From: Bacteroides sp. | Lineage (GTDB): Bacteria > Bacteroidota > Bacteroidia > Bacteroidales > Bacteroidaceae | DNA length: 64,000 nt | Reading direction: 5' to 3' | NCBI GenBank assembly: GCA_019416685.1 | Contig: DXWV01000055.1 | Location: 62,001 to 126,000 of the forward strand | Shown: piece by piece, positions 26,581-35,748 of the stretch | Numbering within the stretch: position 1 is the first letter of the stretch | Layout of the letters: each line of letters starts with the position of its first letter | Notes under the pieces: model-generated | Seen by the model: only the letters and a program-made list of their open reading frames with translations | Database searches by the model: none | What the model was told of the DNA's origin: nothing | Made by a program: the position numbers and the translations under genes

Positions 26581-28464
26581 TCAAATGTTTATACTGATTC
26601 CTCCGAATACGGTAGCTCCCGGCATAGGAAAGCCTGAATTAATCTCATAATTCTGTCCCAGAAGATTCTCTCCTTTCACAAAAATCTCCAATACTTTAAT
26701 GGGAGAATAGGCTGCGCGGACGTTCCACAACAAGTAGTTTTCAGTGGTTGTACTACTTATGGCTGTATACAGACCATTGATATATTGCAATCCTGTAGTT
26801 ACACTCCAATTACTCCGGGCATAGCGTCCACCCAGGTATAACTGATGTTCCGGAGCAGCCGGAACAGGATACTTCATATGCAAATAACTATAGTTCATAT
26901 TCAATCCCAGATAACTGTTCAATTGCCAGACTGTAGCCAGTTCCATACCATAATTCTTCACCTTATTTATATTACGGTTCACAGGTGAACCAGTGCTTGT
27001 GTCCGTAAAGATAATATCTTTTCCATTTATATAAAACAGATTGAGGTCAAAACGCAAAGCATTATCCCAAAAACTCTGACCTACAGATACTTCGTAATTC
27101 ATTAAACTCTCCGGTTTCAGATTTGGATTTTGAGGTTTGAACATATACATTTCTCTAATCGTAGGATTACGAAAACCTTTGCTTACAATGGCTTTTAATA
27201 CTGTGCCAGGAGTAGCAATATAACTTAGACCCACTTGAGGGATCAACTCCTTGCCCGACTTATCATTGTAATCCAGCCGAAGACCAGCGTTCAATGTCAA
27301 TCTCTCTGCCAGTATCTGACGAAAATTAATATATCCGGCTACATCATTTATATAAGTAGAAGATAATATATCACTGTTTTTACCACCTTCTGCCAAAGGA
27401 GTATTCCAGGCATGACCACCGTAACGGGCATAGTCAATCCCTACTGTTATATCATTGCCGGTGAAGAAGGAATAGGACTGATAAAGAGAAAGCCCCAACA
27501 TATTATCAGTAGAGTGATACAGTTCTTTCTGGGGATTACCGCCTGCGGTATATCCGTCATTAATCTGATGATTTCCCCAGTTATAGAAAAACTTCAAAGC
27601 ACCGGATGTACGGGCATACGAATTGGATAGTGCAAAAGAAGTCATGCCACGGGTTATCTCTGCATCATTATCAATCATAGGAGCCGATACTAATCCGGGA
27701 TTGGCAGCATTATAGTGAGTGGCATTCACATCTGCAAACACATTCCAATGAGAAGAAAATTCATACCCTAACTTAACATATCCCCCATACTGGTCAAATT
27801 CGGAATTCTCACGATGTCCGTCTGTACGATTATAATTCAATGAAACAAAAGAACTGAAACCCTTTCGCCGAAAGGCGTTGTGAGCTTCAGCATGAAAGGT
27901 ATTGTATGAACCATACATTGCACGACCATAGGTATGCACCCCATCTTGTTGCTGTTTTCTTGTAACAATATTGACAACCCCTGCCATCGCATTGGAACCA
28001 TAAAGTACAGAAGCCGGGCCGCGTACCACTTCTATTTTTTCAGCCATAGCCGATTCATAGGCATCGGGCAACGGATGCCCCATCATACCCATATACTGGG
28101 GATGTCCGTCAATCAAAACCAACACCTGCGTATTAGGGCTACCACCTATACCACGAATACTCATTCCACCGGCTGCACCATTAGCAACCCCATACCCTAT
28201 CACACCACGCCCGGTAACAAACATTCCGGGGACCTGCTCTGAAAGTGCAGTCAGAACAGAGCTGGTATAGCGTCCTTGTAACTCCTGCTTATCCAAAGAA
28301 GTGACAGTCATCGGTAAAAACTTCCGGTTCACTTCCGTCATAGTCCCGGTCACCACTATTTCATCCAAACGAACGGTATCATTTACCATTTGATTCACTT
28401 CACCGGCAACTCCCACAAGGGCAGTAGTCAGAAAAGAAATTGTCAATATCTGTTTCTTATTCAT
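26581..28464 (-). CDS. TonB-dependent receptor of BtuB/CirA type (without SusD)
   Basis: 627 residues, much shorter than SusC proteins. After the signal come a TonB-box-like segment (VRLDEIVVTGTMTEVNRKFLPMTVT), the plug (GGMSIRGIGGSPNTQVLVLIDGHPQ; AEKIEVVRGPASVLYGSNAMAGVVNIVTRK) and a 22-strand barrel ending FGGISINI. There is no regulatory CNA-like domain and no SusD partner. It overlaps the GH105 start region by 8 nt and precedes the PL8 gene by 11 nt, so it is expressed with lyases. It may import small unsaturated oligosaccharides or a cofactor such as a metal chelate. Confidence 0.88.
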   Translation of the reverse strand: MNKKQILTISFLTTALVGVAGEVNQMVNDTVRLDEIVVTGTMTEVNRKFLPMTVTSLDKQELQGRYTSSVLTALSEQVPGMFVTGRGVIGYGVANGAAGGMSIRGIGGSPNTQVLVLIDGHPQYMGMMGHPLPDAYESAMAEKIEVVRGPASVLYGSNAMAGVVNIVTRKQQQDGVHTYGRAMYGSYNTFHAEAHNAFRRKGFSSFVSLNYNRTDGHRENSEFDQYGGYVKLGYEFSSHWNVFADVNATHYNAANPGLVSAPMIDNDAEITRGMTSFALSNSYARTSGALKFFYNWGNHQINDGYTAGGNPQKELYHSTDNMLGLSLYQSYSFFTGNDITVGIDYARYGGHAWNTPLAEGGKNSDILSSTYINDVAGYINFRQILAERLTLNAGLRLDYNDKSGKELIPQVGLSYIATPGTVLKAIVSKGFRNPTIREMYMFKPQNPNLKPESLMNYEVSVGQSFWDNALRFDLNLFYINGKDIIFTDTSTGSPVNRNINKVKNYGMELATVWQLNSYLGLNMNYSYLHMKYPVPAAPEHQLYLGGRYARSNWSVTTGLQYINGLYTAISSTTTENYLLWNVRAAYSPIKVLEIFVKGENLLGQNYEINSGFPMPGATVFGGISINI

Positions 28465-29767
28465 TATTTATCATTAATTTATCCGATTCCATTATTACAG
28501 CCGCCCATAGCACTCCTGCCACGGCTTCCTTTGCATTGAGTATCTTGGGTACAGTCACATATTCTGTGAAATTCTTCTTAATAACCACTCCATCACAAGC
28601 TCCTATTACATCGAGCAATCCCTGTTCGTTAACTTGTATAAAAGGGCGCAGGCTCTCGTATCCTTTAGTGACAACAGGCATATACTCCTTTAGTTTCAGT
28701 AAGCCCAAATTAATGCCCCTCCGAAGGGAGTAAACAAACATTGCAGTACCCGAAGGATCAATAAAATTCAATGGATTGTCACCCTTATCTACGACCATAA
28801 ACCAACCACCGGTAGACTTGTCCTGCACAGACTTTAATCCCTGACACATCTTCATATATATGTCGAGTATTCTCTCGTAATCCGGATGAGTTTTCGGCAA
28901 CACGGCAAGCAACTCCGGAACCACCAATGTGTACCACCCCATACCTTCGCTCCATACTTCGGGCGACAAACCTGTTTGTTTATCAGCCCAGACAGCCTTC
29001 TCCGGTTCTGTAGTCCATGCATGTAGCACCAGTCCGTCCGGGCGTTGAAGATGCCGGGCAGCAGCGATAATATTACGGCAAGCCGTATTATAACAATAAT
29101 CAGCCTCTCCCACATATTGTCCGCAACGGATGAGGAACATCTGCATCATAAAAACACCATCAATCCACATATTCGGGCTCCGGTTTCCATGCCAGAATTG
29201 TCCGTCGGAACTGGGATAGTCGTCCACAGCTTTTAATATCTGTAAAGCAGCTTTCTTATATTTTTCATTGCCTGTGCGAGCGTATAGTGTACAAAAAGCA
29301 GAGCCTGTCATGAAGTTATCGAGATTGGTCAGTCCCCCACCCTTATAATTTCCATCATCATCTACGAAATAATCTATATATCTCCGGATATATTCAAGAT
29401 AATCCGGATTACCGGTTAACTGTCCCAACCGGTCCATTGCCTCAAACATATATCCCTGTACATACGTATAGTCTTTCCAGTATGCCAACCGATAGTCAGG
29501 ATAACGTGCCATCACCGTTTCGGCAAGTGGCAATGCCAGATTCATAGGTGTTTCACCGGGCGTATAGCCCAGCTTTGCATCAGGTACCCCTTGTGAGGTT
29601 GTTCGCCGGTAACGGATAGTGGTTTCCTGAGTAACCATCATTGTTACTCCATTCTCTACAGTCGTACCGGTAGTACGTGTAGTAGTCACACGATTGGTTT
29701 GCGCCATCATTGGCTGCAACAATATATTTCCTAAAAATAGCAAAACGAAAATAGTTTGTGTTTTCAT
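28457..29767 (-). CDS. GH105 unsaturated uronyl hydrolase
   Basis: I choose the fourth codon ATG (29765-29767), giving MKTQTIFVLLFLGNILLQPMMAQ, a good signal peptide. The mature N terminus has an unusual Thr/Arg-rich stretch of about 40 residues (TNRVTTTRTTGTTVENG...) before the catalytic (alpha/alpha)6 barrel. Barrel motifs: YWKDYTYVQGYMFEAMDRL, MWIDGVFMMQMFLIRCG with the conserved Asp, SEGMGWYTLVVPELL and DPSGTAMFVYSLRRGI. The enzyme hydrates the double bond of lyase-made 4,5-unsaturated uronyl ends and frees the keto-uronic acid. It works next to PL38-like and PL8-like lyases in the same operon. Confidence 0.9.
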   Translation of the reverse strand: MKTQTIFVLLFLGNILLQPMMAQTNRVTTTRTTGTTVENGVTMMVTQETTIRYRRTTSQGVPDAKLGYTPGETPMNLALPLAETVMARYPDYRLAYWKDYTYVQGYMFEAMDRLGQLTGNPDYLEYIRRYIDYFVDDDGNYKGGGLTNLDNFMTGSAFCTLYARTGNEKYKKAALQILKAVDDYPSSDGQFWHGNRSPNMWIDGVFMMQMFLIRCGQYVGEADYCYNTACRNIIAAARHLQRPDGLVLHAWTTEPEKAVWADKQTGLSPEVWSEGMGWYTLVVPELLAVLPKTHPDYERILDIYMKMCQGLKSVQDKSTGGWFMVVDKGDNPLNFIDPSGTAMFVYSLRRGINLGLLKLKEYMPVVTKGYESLRPFIQVNEQGLLDVIGACDGVVIKKNFTEYVTVPKILNAKEAVAGVLWAAVIMESDKLMINNE

Positions 29768-29778
29768 ATGTAACATTT

Positions 29779-30930
29779 TTATAACCAGATAATAGGATTG
29801 CGTATAGGCAAATTGCGTACCACCTCATTATTTGTCGGAAAGTGCTCCAGTTTAAGCCAGGTATCAAAAATGGCTTCATCTTTCAACTGCACAGAACCAA
29901 AAAGCAGAAACGGATGTGCAACAGGCCACTCTTCCCAACACATCACATCCGGTGCCAATGTCCATTTACTCTTATCCGCTACGAAAGGATAAAGATAAGA
30001 AATACCCAGAATAATATTTCGTCCGTCCACCGTTGTATATTCCCAGAGATTATCATCGTTTGTAGATAAGATCTGGCATATCATAGTCATAGCATCAAGA
30101 TTGAAAAGCGAATAGGCGTATGGTTTGGTACGCTCCTGTTCTAACGGAAAACTACCGTCCTCCGCCATTTGTCCGGGAAGCAATACTTCCTTGTATCGGT
30201 CCGAACAGAATTTCATCATCTTTTCATCTCCGGTATATTTGGCAAACATTGCTGCCTGCATCACCCAGCAAGTACCATGATTATTCTTCGCCTTCATCTC
30301 ATCGATACCATACGGATGTGTTGCCATCCAGTTCAGATAAGATGCAAACCATTCTTTGGTAGCCTCAGTATCTTCAGCAGAAAGTACGCCTGCCTGCTGA
30401 AGACGTAAAAGTGATTGAACTACTTCGATAAGATGAACCGTATCAATAATCCCGATTCCACGCCCGGTAGCAATCCCTTTTATAGCCTGTGCATACAACA
30501 GATTCGGATTCATTCGCGTCTCTTTGTTCACAAACCAGGCACGTATATGCTGAAGGGCTGCATCAGCATATTTCTTATCCTGTGTAATAAGATAGGCAGA
30601 AGTTAAATTACCGGTAATCACACTAAAACGCACCATCGCATGCCGATGGGCTACAAAGTTATCCGGATTGGTTTCTCCGTCACGACGTACATACGGCCCG
30701 TCGGGATTCAATGAATCAGGCCACCAATAATCTCCTTCAGAAAAGAAATCATGCGATCCACCCATACTACGTTCAGCAATAAAGGAAGTCACTGTTACTG
30801 GTTTCTCTGCCAGATTCTGTTCTGCACGTTTCAATATCTCCTGTCTTAATGCTTTCACTACCGGGTCGGGTCCCGACGCCGCACATGAGAACAGAAAACA
30901 AGTCAAAAGCAAATAATAAAAGCATTTCAT
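29779..30930 (-). CDS. PL38-like lyase (Alginate_lyase superfamily)
   Basis: 383 residues; lipobox LFSCAAS (Cys about 16), so membrane anchored. The sequence SEGDYWWPDSLNPDGPYVRRDGETNPDNFVAHRHAM is the signature of the Alginate_lyase (alpha/alpha)-barrel family, and NNHGTCWVMQAAMFAKYTGD carries the Asn-His pair used in related PL5/PL38 enzymes. PL38 includes a Bacteroides lyase on beta-1,4-glucuronan/polymannuronate. It is the first gene of its operon and is followed within 11 nt by GH105, which would process its products. Confidence 0.82.
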   Translation of the reverse strand: MKCFYYLLLTCFLFSCAASGPDPVVKALRQEILKRAEQNLAEKPVTVTSFIAERSMGGSHDFFSEGDYWWPDSLNPDGPYVRRDGETNPDNFVAHRHAMVRFSVITGNLTSAYLITQDKKYADAALQHIRAWFVNKETRMNPNLLYAQAIKGIATGRGIGIIDTVHLIEVVQSLLRLQQAGVLSAEDTEATKEWFASYLNWMATHPYGIDEMKAKNNHGTCWVMQAAMFAKYTGDEKMMKFCSDRYKEVLLPGQMAEDGSFPLEQERTKPYAYSLFNLDAMTMICQILSTNDDNLWEYTTVDGRNIILGISYLYPFVADKSKWTLAPDVMCWEEWPVAHPFLLFGSVQLKDEAIFDTWLKLEHFPTNNEVVRNLPIRNPIIWL

Positions 30931-30982
30931 AAACTACTCAATTTGTTATAAGGTGTATAATAAAGGATCTCTTAGCAGTGCG

Positions 30983-31048
30983 CAAAAATAAAAGTTTAGT
31001 TTCTTTTCAGCTTTTAGAATTATCCCATAAGCTTAAACTATTATTCCA
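30983..31048 (-). promoter_or_regulatory. regulon promoter module, PL38-GH105-TonB receptor-PL8 operon
   Basis: -7 box TATTTTTG (30983-30990, minus), half-sites GAATTATCCCA (31017-31027) and CTATTATTCCA (31038-31048). One of the two best copies. The operator sits only 5 bp beyond the stop of the preceding GH105-propeller gene. Confidence 0.75.
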
Positions 31049-31052
31049 TTTG

Positions 31053-33041
31053 TCAATGAAAACACCCTTTACCGGGAATATACACCGAAGAAAGCGTTTG
31101 TATAGAATCGTGTAGTCCAAATGTGCAAAGAATATTTTTCTGTCTGTCCACAAGAAACATATGAGGGGCTTTATCCTTCACTCCATGTCCCTGCCAGTTA
31201 GTAAACAGCAATCCTACTCCCGGCAAGTATTGCATACCACTGAGAAACTTCAACGGCTTTCCTTTCAGATCTCTGTTCGACAATTCCCAGACCACTATCC
31301 CTGCTTTATCAAACTCCATAATGCGGGGATTCTTGTCTGCATCTGCCACCGCAACAAGTGTATTGCCATTGTCCAACCGGATAACAGAATGTGCTCCACC
31401 GGAAACTTCTACTTCCCAGCACGATTTGCCATTCTCGTCATACTCCACTACCCGTTTACCACCATAATGTGCCACCAGGTAATGTCCGTTGTCCAACCTG
31501 CGGGCATTACGGATAAACGACTTCTTACCATCCGTTACACCCGGAGGCAGAATACATACTTCCTTTACAACTTCTCCTTTCGGATTCACCTCCAGCAAAC
31601 GACCGGAATTACATTCACCTATAAATGTATCTCCGTTCTTCAATCTCTGGCAGGCAAAGATATGACTTTTAGATGTATAATGAAAAACAATATCTTTATT
31701 CCGGTCTACTTCAAGCACTCCCTGTCCGGTAGTGAAAAGTATATTTCCATTCTCCAATACCCACAAATCATTGGAAAGCGGTGCATCGTGTTCCCAGACA
31801 ATTCTCCCGTTCTCAAAGATAAAAGCCTTCCCTTGCGAATAATCCGTACAAGCGAATGTTTTGCAATATTCCAGATACGGATATTGATTACTATTCTCTA
31901 CAATCCAGGTTGCCCAGAGGAAAGAAGAAATCACTTCCTGCCCATTCATTTTCTTCGGACGGGTCACATAAGTCTGATAGTCTTTTTGAATACCCAATCC
32001 GTTATTGGCATCTTGCAAATCAATCAATCCGTCTACAGAACTTATTTTTGCTTTAGAAAGCAATCCCATATATCCTTTTCCCACACAATTCTTGTATTCT
32101 CCGGCAGGAATGATTCCCAGTTCTATGGCACGTTGCAAAGCATATACAAACATCCCACTACCGGAAGTTTCCTGCCAATTACCGGGTTGATCACCTTTAT
32201 CTACCACCTGATACCATAGTCCGGTGACCGGATCCTGACAATTCTTTAGTCCTTGCATCAGTTCTTGTGTAATAGCGACCAGTTTCTTATATTGTGAATG
32301 AGTCTTTGGAAATATCTCCAAGGTCTCTACCATAATTAAAGCATACCAGCCAAGCCCTTCGCTCCATACCTCCGGCGCCATACCCGTCACCGGATCCGCC
32401 CACCGGGCATCTTTATCTTCATCCCAGCCATGATAAAGCAAACCGGACTCTCCCTTTCTCAGATGCGTATACATCCCTATTAGCTGACGGGAAGCTTCAT
32501 CGAAGCAATAATCCGTATCGCCAATGTAGTGTCCGTATTTTGTAAGGAACATCTGTCCCATGAAAACACCATCCACCCATATCTGCCCAACGGTTCCCCG
32601 TCCGTGCCAAAACACTCCGTCGGACGTTCGCGGATAGTCGTCATAACTCTTCCGAATTATATCGGCAGCCTTCCTGAACTTCTCTTCTTTTGTTTGCTGA
32701 TAAGCCCAGACGACAACAGAACCAGCCATCATATCGTCCATACTTCGTCCTTTGAAATAAACGAGGCTTCCATCCGGACGCACTACTTCATTGGCCCAGT
32801 TCATCATGTAATCATAATACTTTCTGTCTCCGGTAGAGCGCCACAGCTTATCCAGTCCCATAAGAAAATAGCCTTGCGGATAACACCATGGTTTGAAAGG
32901 AATAGTCAGTGCCGAAGGATAACGCGTCATTACTGTATGAGCTATTTCTTTGGCCCAGGAAGAAGGTACTTTCCCGGGAACTTGTGCCGTTGCCTGTATA
33001 AAGGCAAGAGATACTAAAACGGTAATTAAAAAGCTTTTCAT
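31053..33041 (-). CDS. GH105 fused to a C-terminal beta-propeller
   Basis: 662 residues, secreted. Residues about 25-375 are a full GH105 barrel (IWVDGVFMGQMFLTKYGHYIGD; SEGLGWYALIMVE; ETSGSGMFVYALQRAIELG). Residues about 385-662 are a PQQ/WD-like propeller with repeated blades: GRIVWEHDAPLSNDLWVLENGNIL; GRLLEVNPKGEVVKEV; RVVEYDENGKSCWEVEVSGGAHSVIRLDNGNT. The same kind of propeller occurs alone in the product of 61028-61933. Such fusion is unusual for GH105 and may add carbohydrate binding or a second active site. It has its own regulon promoter, separate from the PL38 operon 120 bp downstream. Confidence 0.88.
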   Translation of the reverse strand: MKSFLITVLVSLAFIQATAQVPGKVPSSWAKEIAHTVMTRYPSALTIPFKPWCYPQGYFLMGLDKLWRSTGDRKYYDYMMNWANEVVRPDGSLVYFKGRSMDDMMAGSVVVWAYQQTKEEKFRKAADIIRKSYDDYPRTSDGVFWHGRGTVGQIWVDGVFMGQMFLTKYGHYIGDTDYCFDEASRQLIGMYTHLRKGESGLLYHGWDEDKDARWADPVTGMAPEVWSEGLGWYALIMVETLEIFPKTHSQYKKLVAITQELMQGLKNCQDPVTGLWYQVVDKGDQPGNWQETSGSGMFVYALQRAIELGIIPAGEYKNCVGKGYMGLLSKAKISSVDGLIDLQDANNGLGIQKDYQTYVTRPKKMNGQEVISSFLWATWIVENSNQYPYLEYCKTFACTDYSQGKAFIFENGRIVWEHDAPLSNDLWVLENGNILFTTGQGVLEVDRNKDIVFHYTSKSHIFACQRLKNGDTFIGECNSGRLLEVNPKGEVVKEVCILPPGVTDGKKSFIRNARRLDNGHYLVAHYGGKRVVEYDENGKSCWEVEVSGGAHSVIRLDNGNTLVAVADADKNPRIMEFDKAGIVVWELSNRDLKGKPLKFLSGMQYLPGVGLLFTNWQGHGVKDKAPHMFLVDRQKNILCTFGLHDSIQTLSSVYIPGKGCFH

Positions 33042-33064
33042 TCGTGTTTCTTTTAAAGTTAGCG

Positions 33065-33130
33065 CTAAGATAGCTGCTTTGTCTTTACCGGACTTTCAGA
33101 CTTGTATCAATGATTATAAATTCTATCTCA
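33065..33130 (-). promoter_or_regulatory. regulon promoter module, GH105-propeller gene
   Basis: -7 box TATCTTAG (33065-33072, minus; one mismatch to TAnnTTTG), half-sites GACTTGTATCA (33099-33109) and ATTCTATCTCA (33120-33130) in the standard geometry. Confidence 0.6.
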
Positions 33131-33740
33131 AAGGAAAATAAAAAGCAAAAAGAAGTAAGTTTGGATATTCGCAGGACATTTAAGCGCAATAATTTACAAA
33201 AAACATACACAGAAGAAAATTATCCGATTCATTCTGTAATAGAAAAATCCGTTTATATTATAGGCAAAATATCAACATCGATTCTCTATCAGACAAGAGT
33301 GTACATTCTTGTCATGCCAAAGTGTACATTCTTGCTATACATCTCTGTACACTCTTGTATGATAAAATTGTACACTTTTATAACCACTGATTATAAGATA
33401 CTTACATAGATCACCATCTCAATCCGACACATGTCTGCTCTCAAACAATATCGAATTAATTAATCCCGGGAAAGACGTACAGAAAGTATCTTGCTACTTC
33501 CGTGCTACAAAAACATATTACAAAAAAAACTCTGATAAAACTATAAAAATCACACTTTTAACCTTTTGTATATTTACATTATAAAAGTACGTACTTTATT
33601 AGTACAAACTATGCATTTTAAGTATGCCTTAAATAGGTAATTAACACACATTTAAATACGTACTTTTATAAGTAAGAAAATCCAGCTTTAAACTAATACA
33701 ATTATTTCTTTAGACATTTATAAATTCACATTGAAACTCT
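33131..33740. other. AT-rich non-coding spacer with phased repeats
   Basis: About 600 bp at the border of the PUL and the 33.7-41.3 kb island. It holds four TGTACA motifs at an exact 23-bp period (33300-33374), a 14-bp palindrome AAAGTACGTACTTT (33584-33597), and a related TACGTACTTTTATAAGTA at 33657-33674. Open frames here have no protein character. Confidence 0.55.
33299..33374. repeat. four TGTACA-centred repeats at 23-bp period
   Basis: TGTACA begins at 33300, 33323, 33346 and 33369. The flanks are partly conserved (AGTGTACATTCTTG in copies 1 and 2, CTGTACACTCTTG in copy 3). TGTACA is itself a palindrome, so this could be an array of protein sites at about two helical turns, or a decayed minisatellite. 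Confidence 0.6.
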
Positions 33741-35393
33741 CTACTTTCCCAGATATTTTCGCACATAGTGTTTTACTTCCATTGCAACAGACCCTTCCAA
33801 CTTATATTCACCTACAAGAATCTTCTCACCCAACTCTTTTGCTTTTTCATCATTCCCGGTTTCTACATAAAACCGAAAAAGATAATAATGTGGAAGTATA
33901 TGTCCCGGAACCATATATATAGCCGTTAATATTACTTTTTCCGCTTCCGTATATCTTTCCAGATACATAAGGCAATTTCCTAAATCGATATAAAGATCGG
34001 GACTTGGCAGCAATTCAGCCCCCCGTTGTAAAAAGGGTAAGGCCTCTGTGTATTGCTCATTCTTATATAAATAATGGGCATTATTTAAAATATAACTTCT
34101 ATTATATTGTTTGGCAAAAACATATCCGGACAGAACTCTCTGATACCGCCAACATGCCCAGACAGCCATCAAACATGCAAAGGAAATCATACCGGTTCGA
34201 AGAAAATTCCTGTATCTACATGCACAACCTTTTATTTTCTTCTTTCCACTTCCGGATGTAACTCCCCAAAGAAATGCAACCATTATCAATAAAGAAGAAA
34301 CTTCCCCTACATAAGAAAAACAGGAAAAAATACATAAATACAAAAGTATAGTACGAATATAACAATCAGACCGGGAAATAAACAGAGTAACAAAAAATAC
34401 AAGAAAAATTAACAGTCCGATGATACCATATTCACAACAGATACGCAAAGGCTCGTTAAAAGCATGAATGTTGGATGTAGCACGATTCGTATGTTCTGAA
34501 TTTGGGTTTTCCTTAAAATAAGAAGCTTGCGCCAACATATATCCGGCAGGAAAAGAATCGGCTCCTTTTCCTGTTAATGGAGCTTCATTTATCAATTCAC
34601 TACTAACCCTCCAAATAAAAAGACGACCGTCTGCCGAATCTTTCTTCAAATTATAAAGAGGAACAGCTAACAACGTAACGACCAACAAGGAACATAAAAA
34701 AAATCGAAAACGTATTTTCCTTCTCTTGCAGAAATAATAGAAACCTATAAAAGACAGAAATAAAGCCACCCAGGATGCGCGAGATTGTATAATTATAAAT
34801 AACATTATAACAGGTAATACAGCTAAAAGCAAACCTCCCAATAATGACCATCGTTTTTGGTTATAAACAGCCTTTATTAAAAAGAAAAAAGCCCATATTG
34901 CAAGCCCGGTATATGCCCCTAAATGTGCAGGATTAAAGAAACTACCTGTTACTGAAAAATAAAGATGATTGGAAGGCAGCCATTCTATATATTGCAACCA
35001 GCCATATATGGATTGTATAAAACCACCCAAAGCAATTACTACATATATCCATATACGTTGCGAGGATGATCCGTAAATACGTCCACTGATATAAAAAACA
35101 CCGGCAACAATCCACAAAACAATATTTTCATCCGAAACTCTCCGTTCATTCCAAAGAAAAGTAGTCATAAGTATCCATCCTCCAAATAGTAAGACAAGTA
35201 TATCTGTCATGCTCAACGGTATCCACTCGGCTCGGTTTATGCTCAAAGTTGCACACAATAGAATGAAGCAGCCCCCCAATAACATTACATAATGATTTTC
35301 TTCTATCAGGTGTCTGAAAGAGGTAAAAAAAGGTAAAAGCAAAAAAATAATACCTGCCAGTAGCCACTTTATATCTACAAATTTGATAACCAT
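33741..35393 (-). CDS. O-antigen ligase/Wzy-like membrane protein with TPR tail
   Basis: 550 residues. About twelve transmembrane helices (for example WLLAGIIFLLLPFF, ILVLLFGGWILMTTF, WSLLGGLLLAVLPVIMLFIIIQS, IIGLLIFLVFFVTLF) surround a large loop typical of Wzy_C/WaaL proteins (GRLFIWRVSSELINEAPLTGKGADSFPAGY...NIHAFNEPLRICCEYGIIG, with the conserved R and H). The C-terminal 130 residues are TPR-like (NNAHYLYKNEQYTEALPFLQRGAELLPSPDLYIDLGNCL). Bacteroidota ligases of this build attach glycans to lipid or protein carriers. It ends the run of island genes; the small membrane protein lies 24 nt upstream. Confidence 0.82.
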   Translation of the reverse strand: MVIKFVDIKWLLAGIIFLLLPFFTSFRHLIEENHYVMLLGGCFILLCATLSINRAEWIPLSMTDILVLLFGGWILMTTFLWNERRVSDENIVLWIVAGVFYISGRIYGSSSQRIWIYVVIALGGFIQSIYGWLQYIEWLPSNHLYFSVTGSFFNPAHLGAYTGLAIWAFFFLIKAVYNQKRWSLLGGLLLAVLPVIMLFIIIQSRASWVALFLSFIGFYYFCKRRKIRFRFFLCSLLVVTLLAVPLYNLKKDSADGRLFIWRVSSELINEAPLTGKGADSFPAGYMLAQASYFKENPNSEHTNRATSNIHAFNEPLRICCEYGIIGLLIFLVFFVTLFISRSDCYIRTILLYLCIFSCFSYVGEVSSLLIMVAFLWGVTSGSGKKKIKGCACRYRNFLRTGMISFACLMAVWACWRYQRVLSGYVFAKQYNRSYILNNAHYLYKNEQYTEALPFLQRGAELLPSPDLYIDLGNCLMYLERYTEAEKVILTAIYMVPGHILPHYYLFRFYVETGNDEKAKELGEKILVGEYKLEGSVAMEVKHYVRKYLGK

Positions 35394-35417
35394 TTTCTGT
35401 AGTTAAAAATAAAACGA

Positions 35418-35726
35418 TCAATTATCAAAATAGCATATTACATATTCTTCAACAGAAGGACAAAGCATTAATGTGCTCCACAGAATAATCCAAAAAATAC
35501 GCCAAATATACCATAGCTTCCAGGTTGAGTCTCTAAACCATACAAAAAACGATAGGTTTATTGCCATAAATATAAAAGAGAATCCAGGATAGAAATATAA
35601 GTGAGAAACTCTTGAAACTTCTCTTACATGAGCATGAAATCCTAACAACAAGAAGAAAAACATTTGTGATAAAACGGTATTGTAATTTATACTCTTTATA
35701 ACTTCTCGTAAATAATTATTCATCAT
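35418..35726 (-). CDS. small membrane protein of the island
   Basis: 102 residues with two or three hydrophobic segments (VLSQMFFFLLLGFHAHV; YFYPGFSFIFMAINLSFFVWF; WYIWRIFWIILWSTLMLC). Rich in Trp and Phe, no recognised family. It lies 22 nt after the 333-residue repeat protein and 24 nt before the ligase-like gene, consistent with one transcript. It might assist the ligase-like protein. Confidence 0.6.
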   Translation of the reverse strand: MMNNYLREVIKSINYNTVLSQMFFFLLLGFHAHVREVSRVSHLYFYPGFSFIFMAINLSFFVWFRDSTWKLWYIWRIFWIILWSTLMLCPSVEEYVICYFDN

Positions 35727-35748
35727 CGAAACAAATTTAAATTAACCA

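Noticed and set aside
33299..33374. CRISPR array at the 23-bp phased TGTACA repeats
   Set aside because: Only the 6-base core is constant, there are no unique spacers of normal length, and no cas gene is present in the window.
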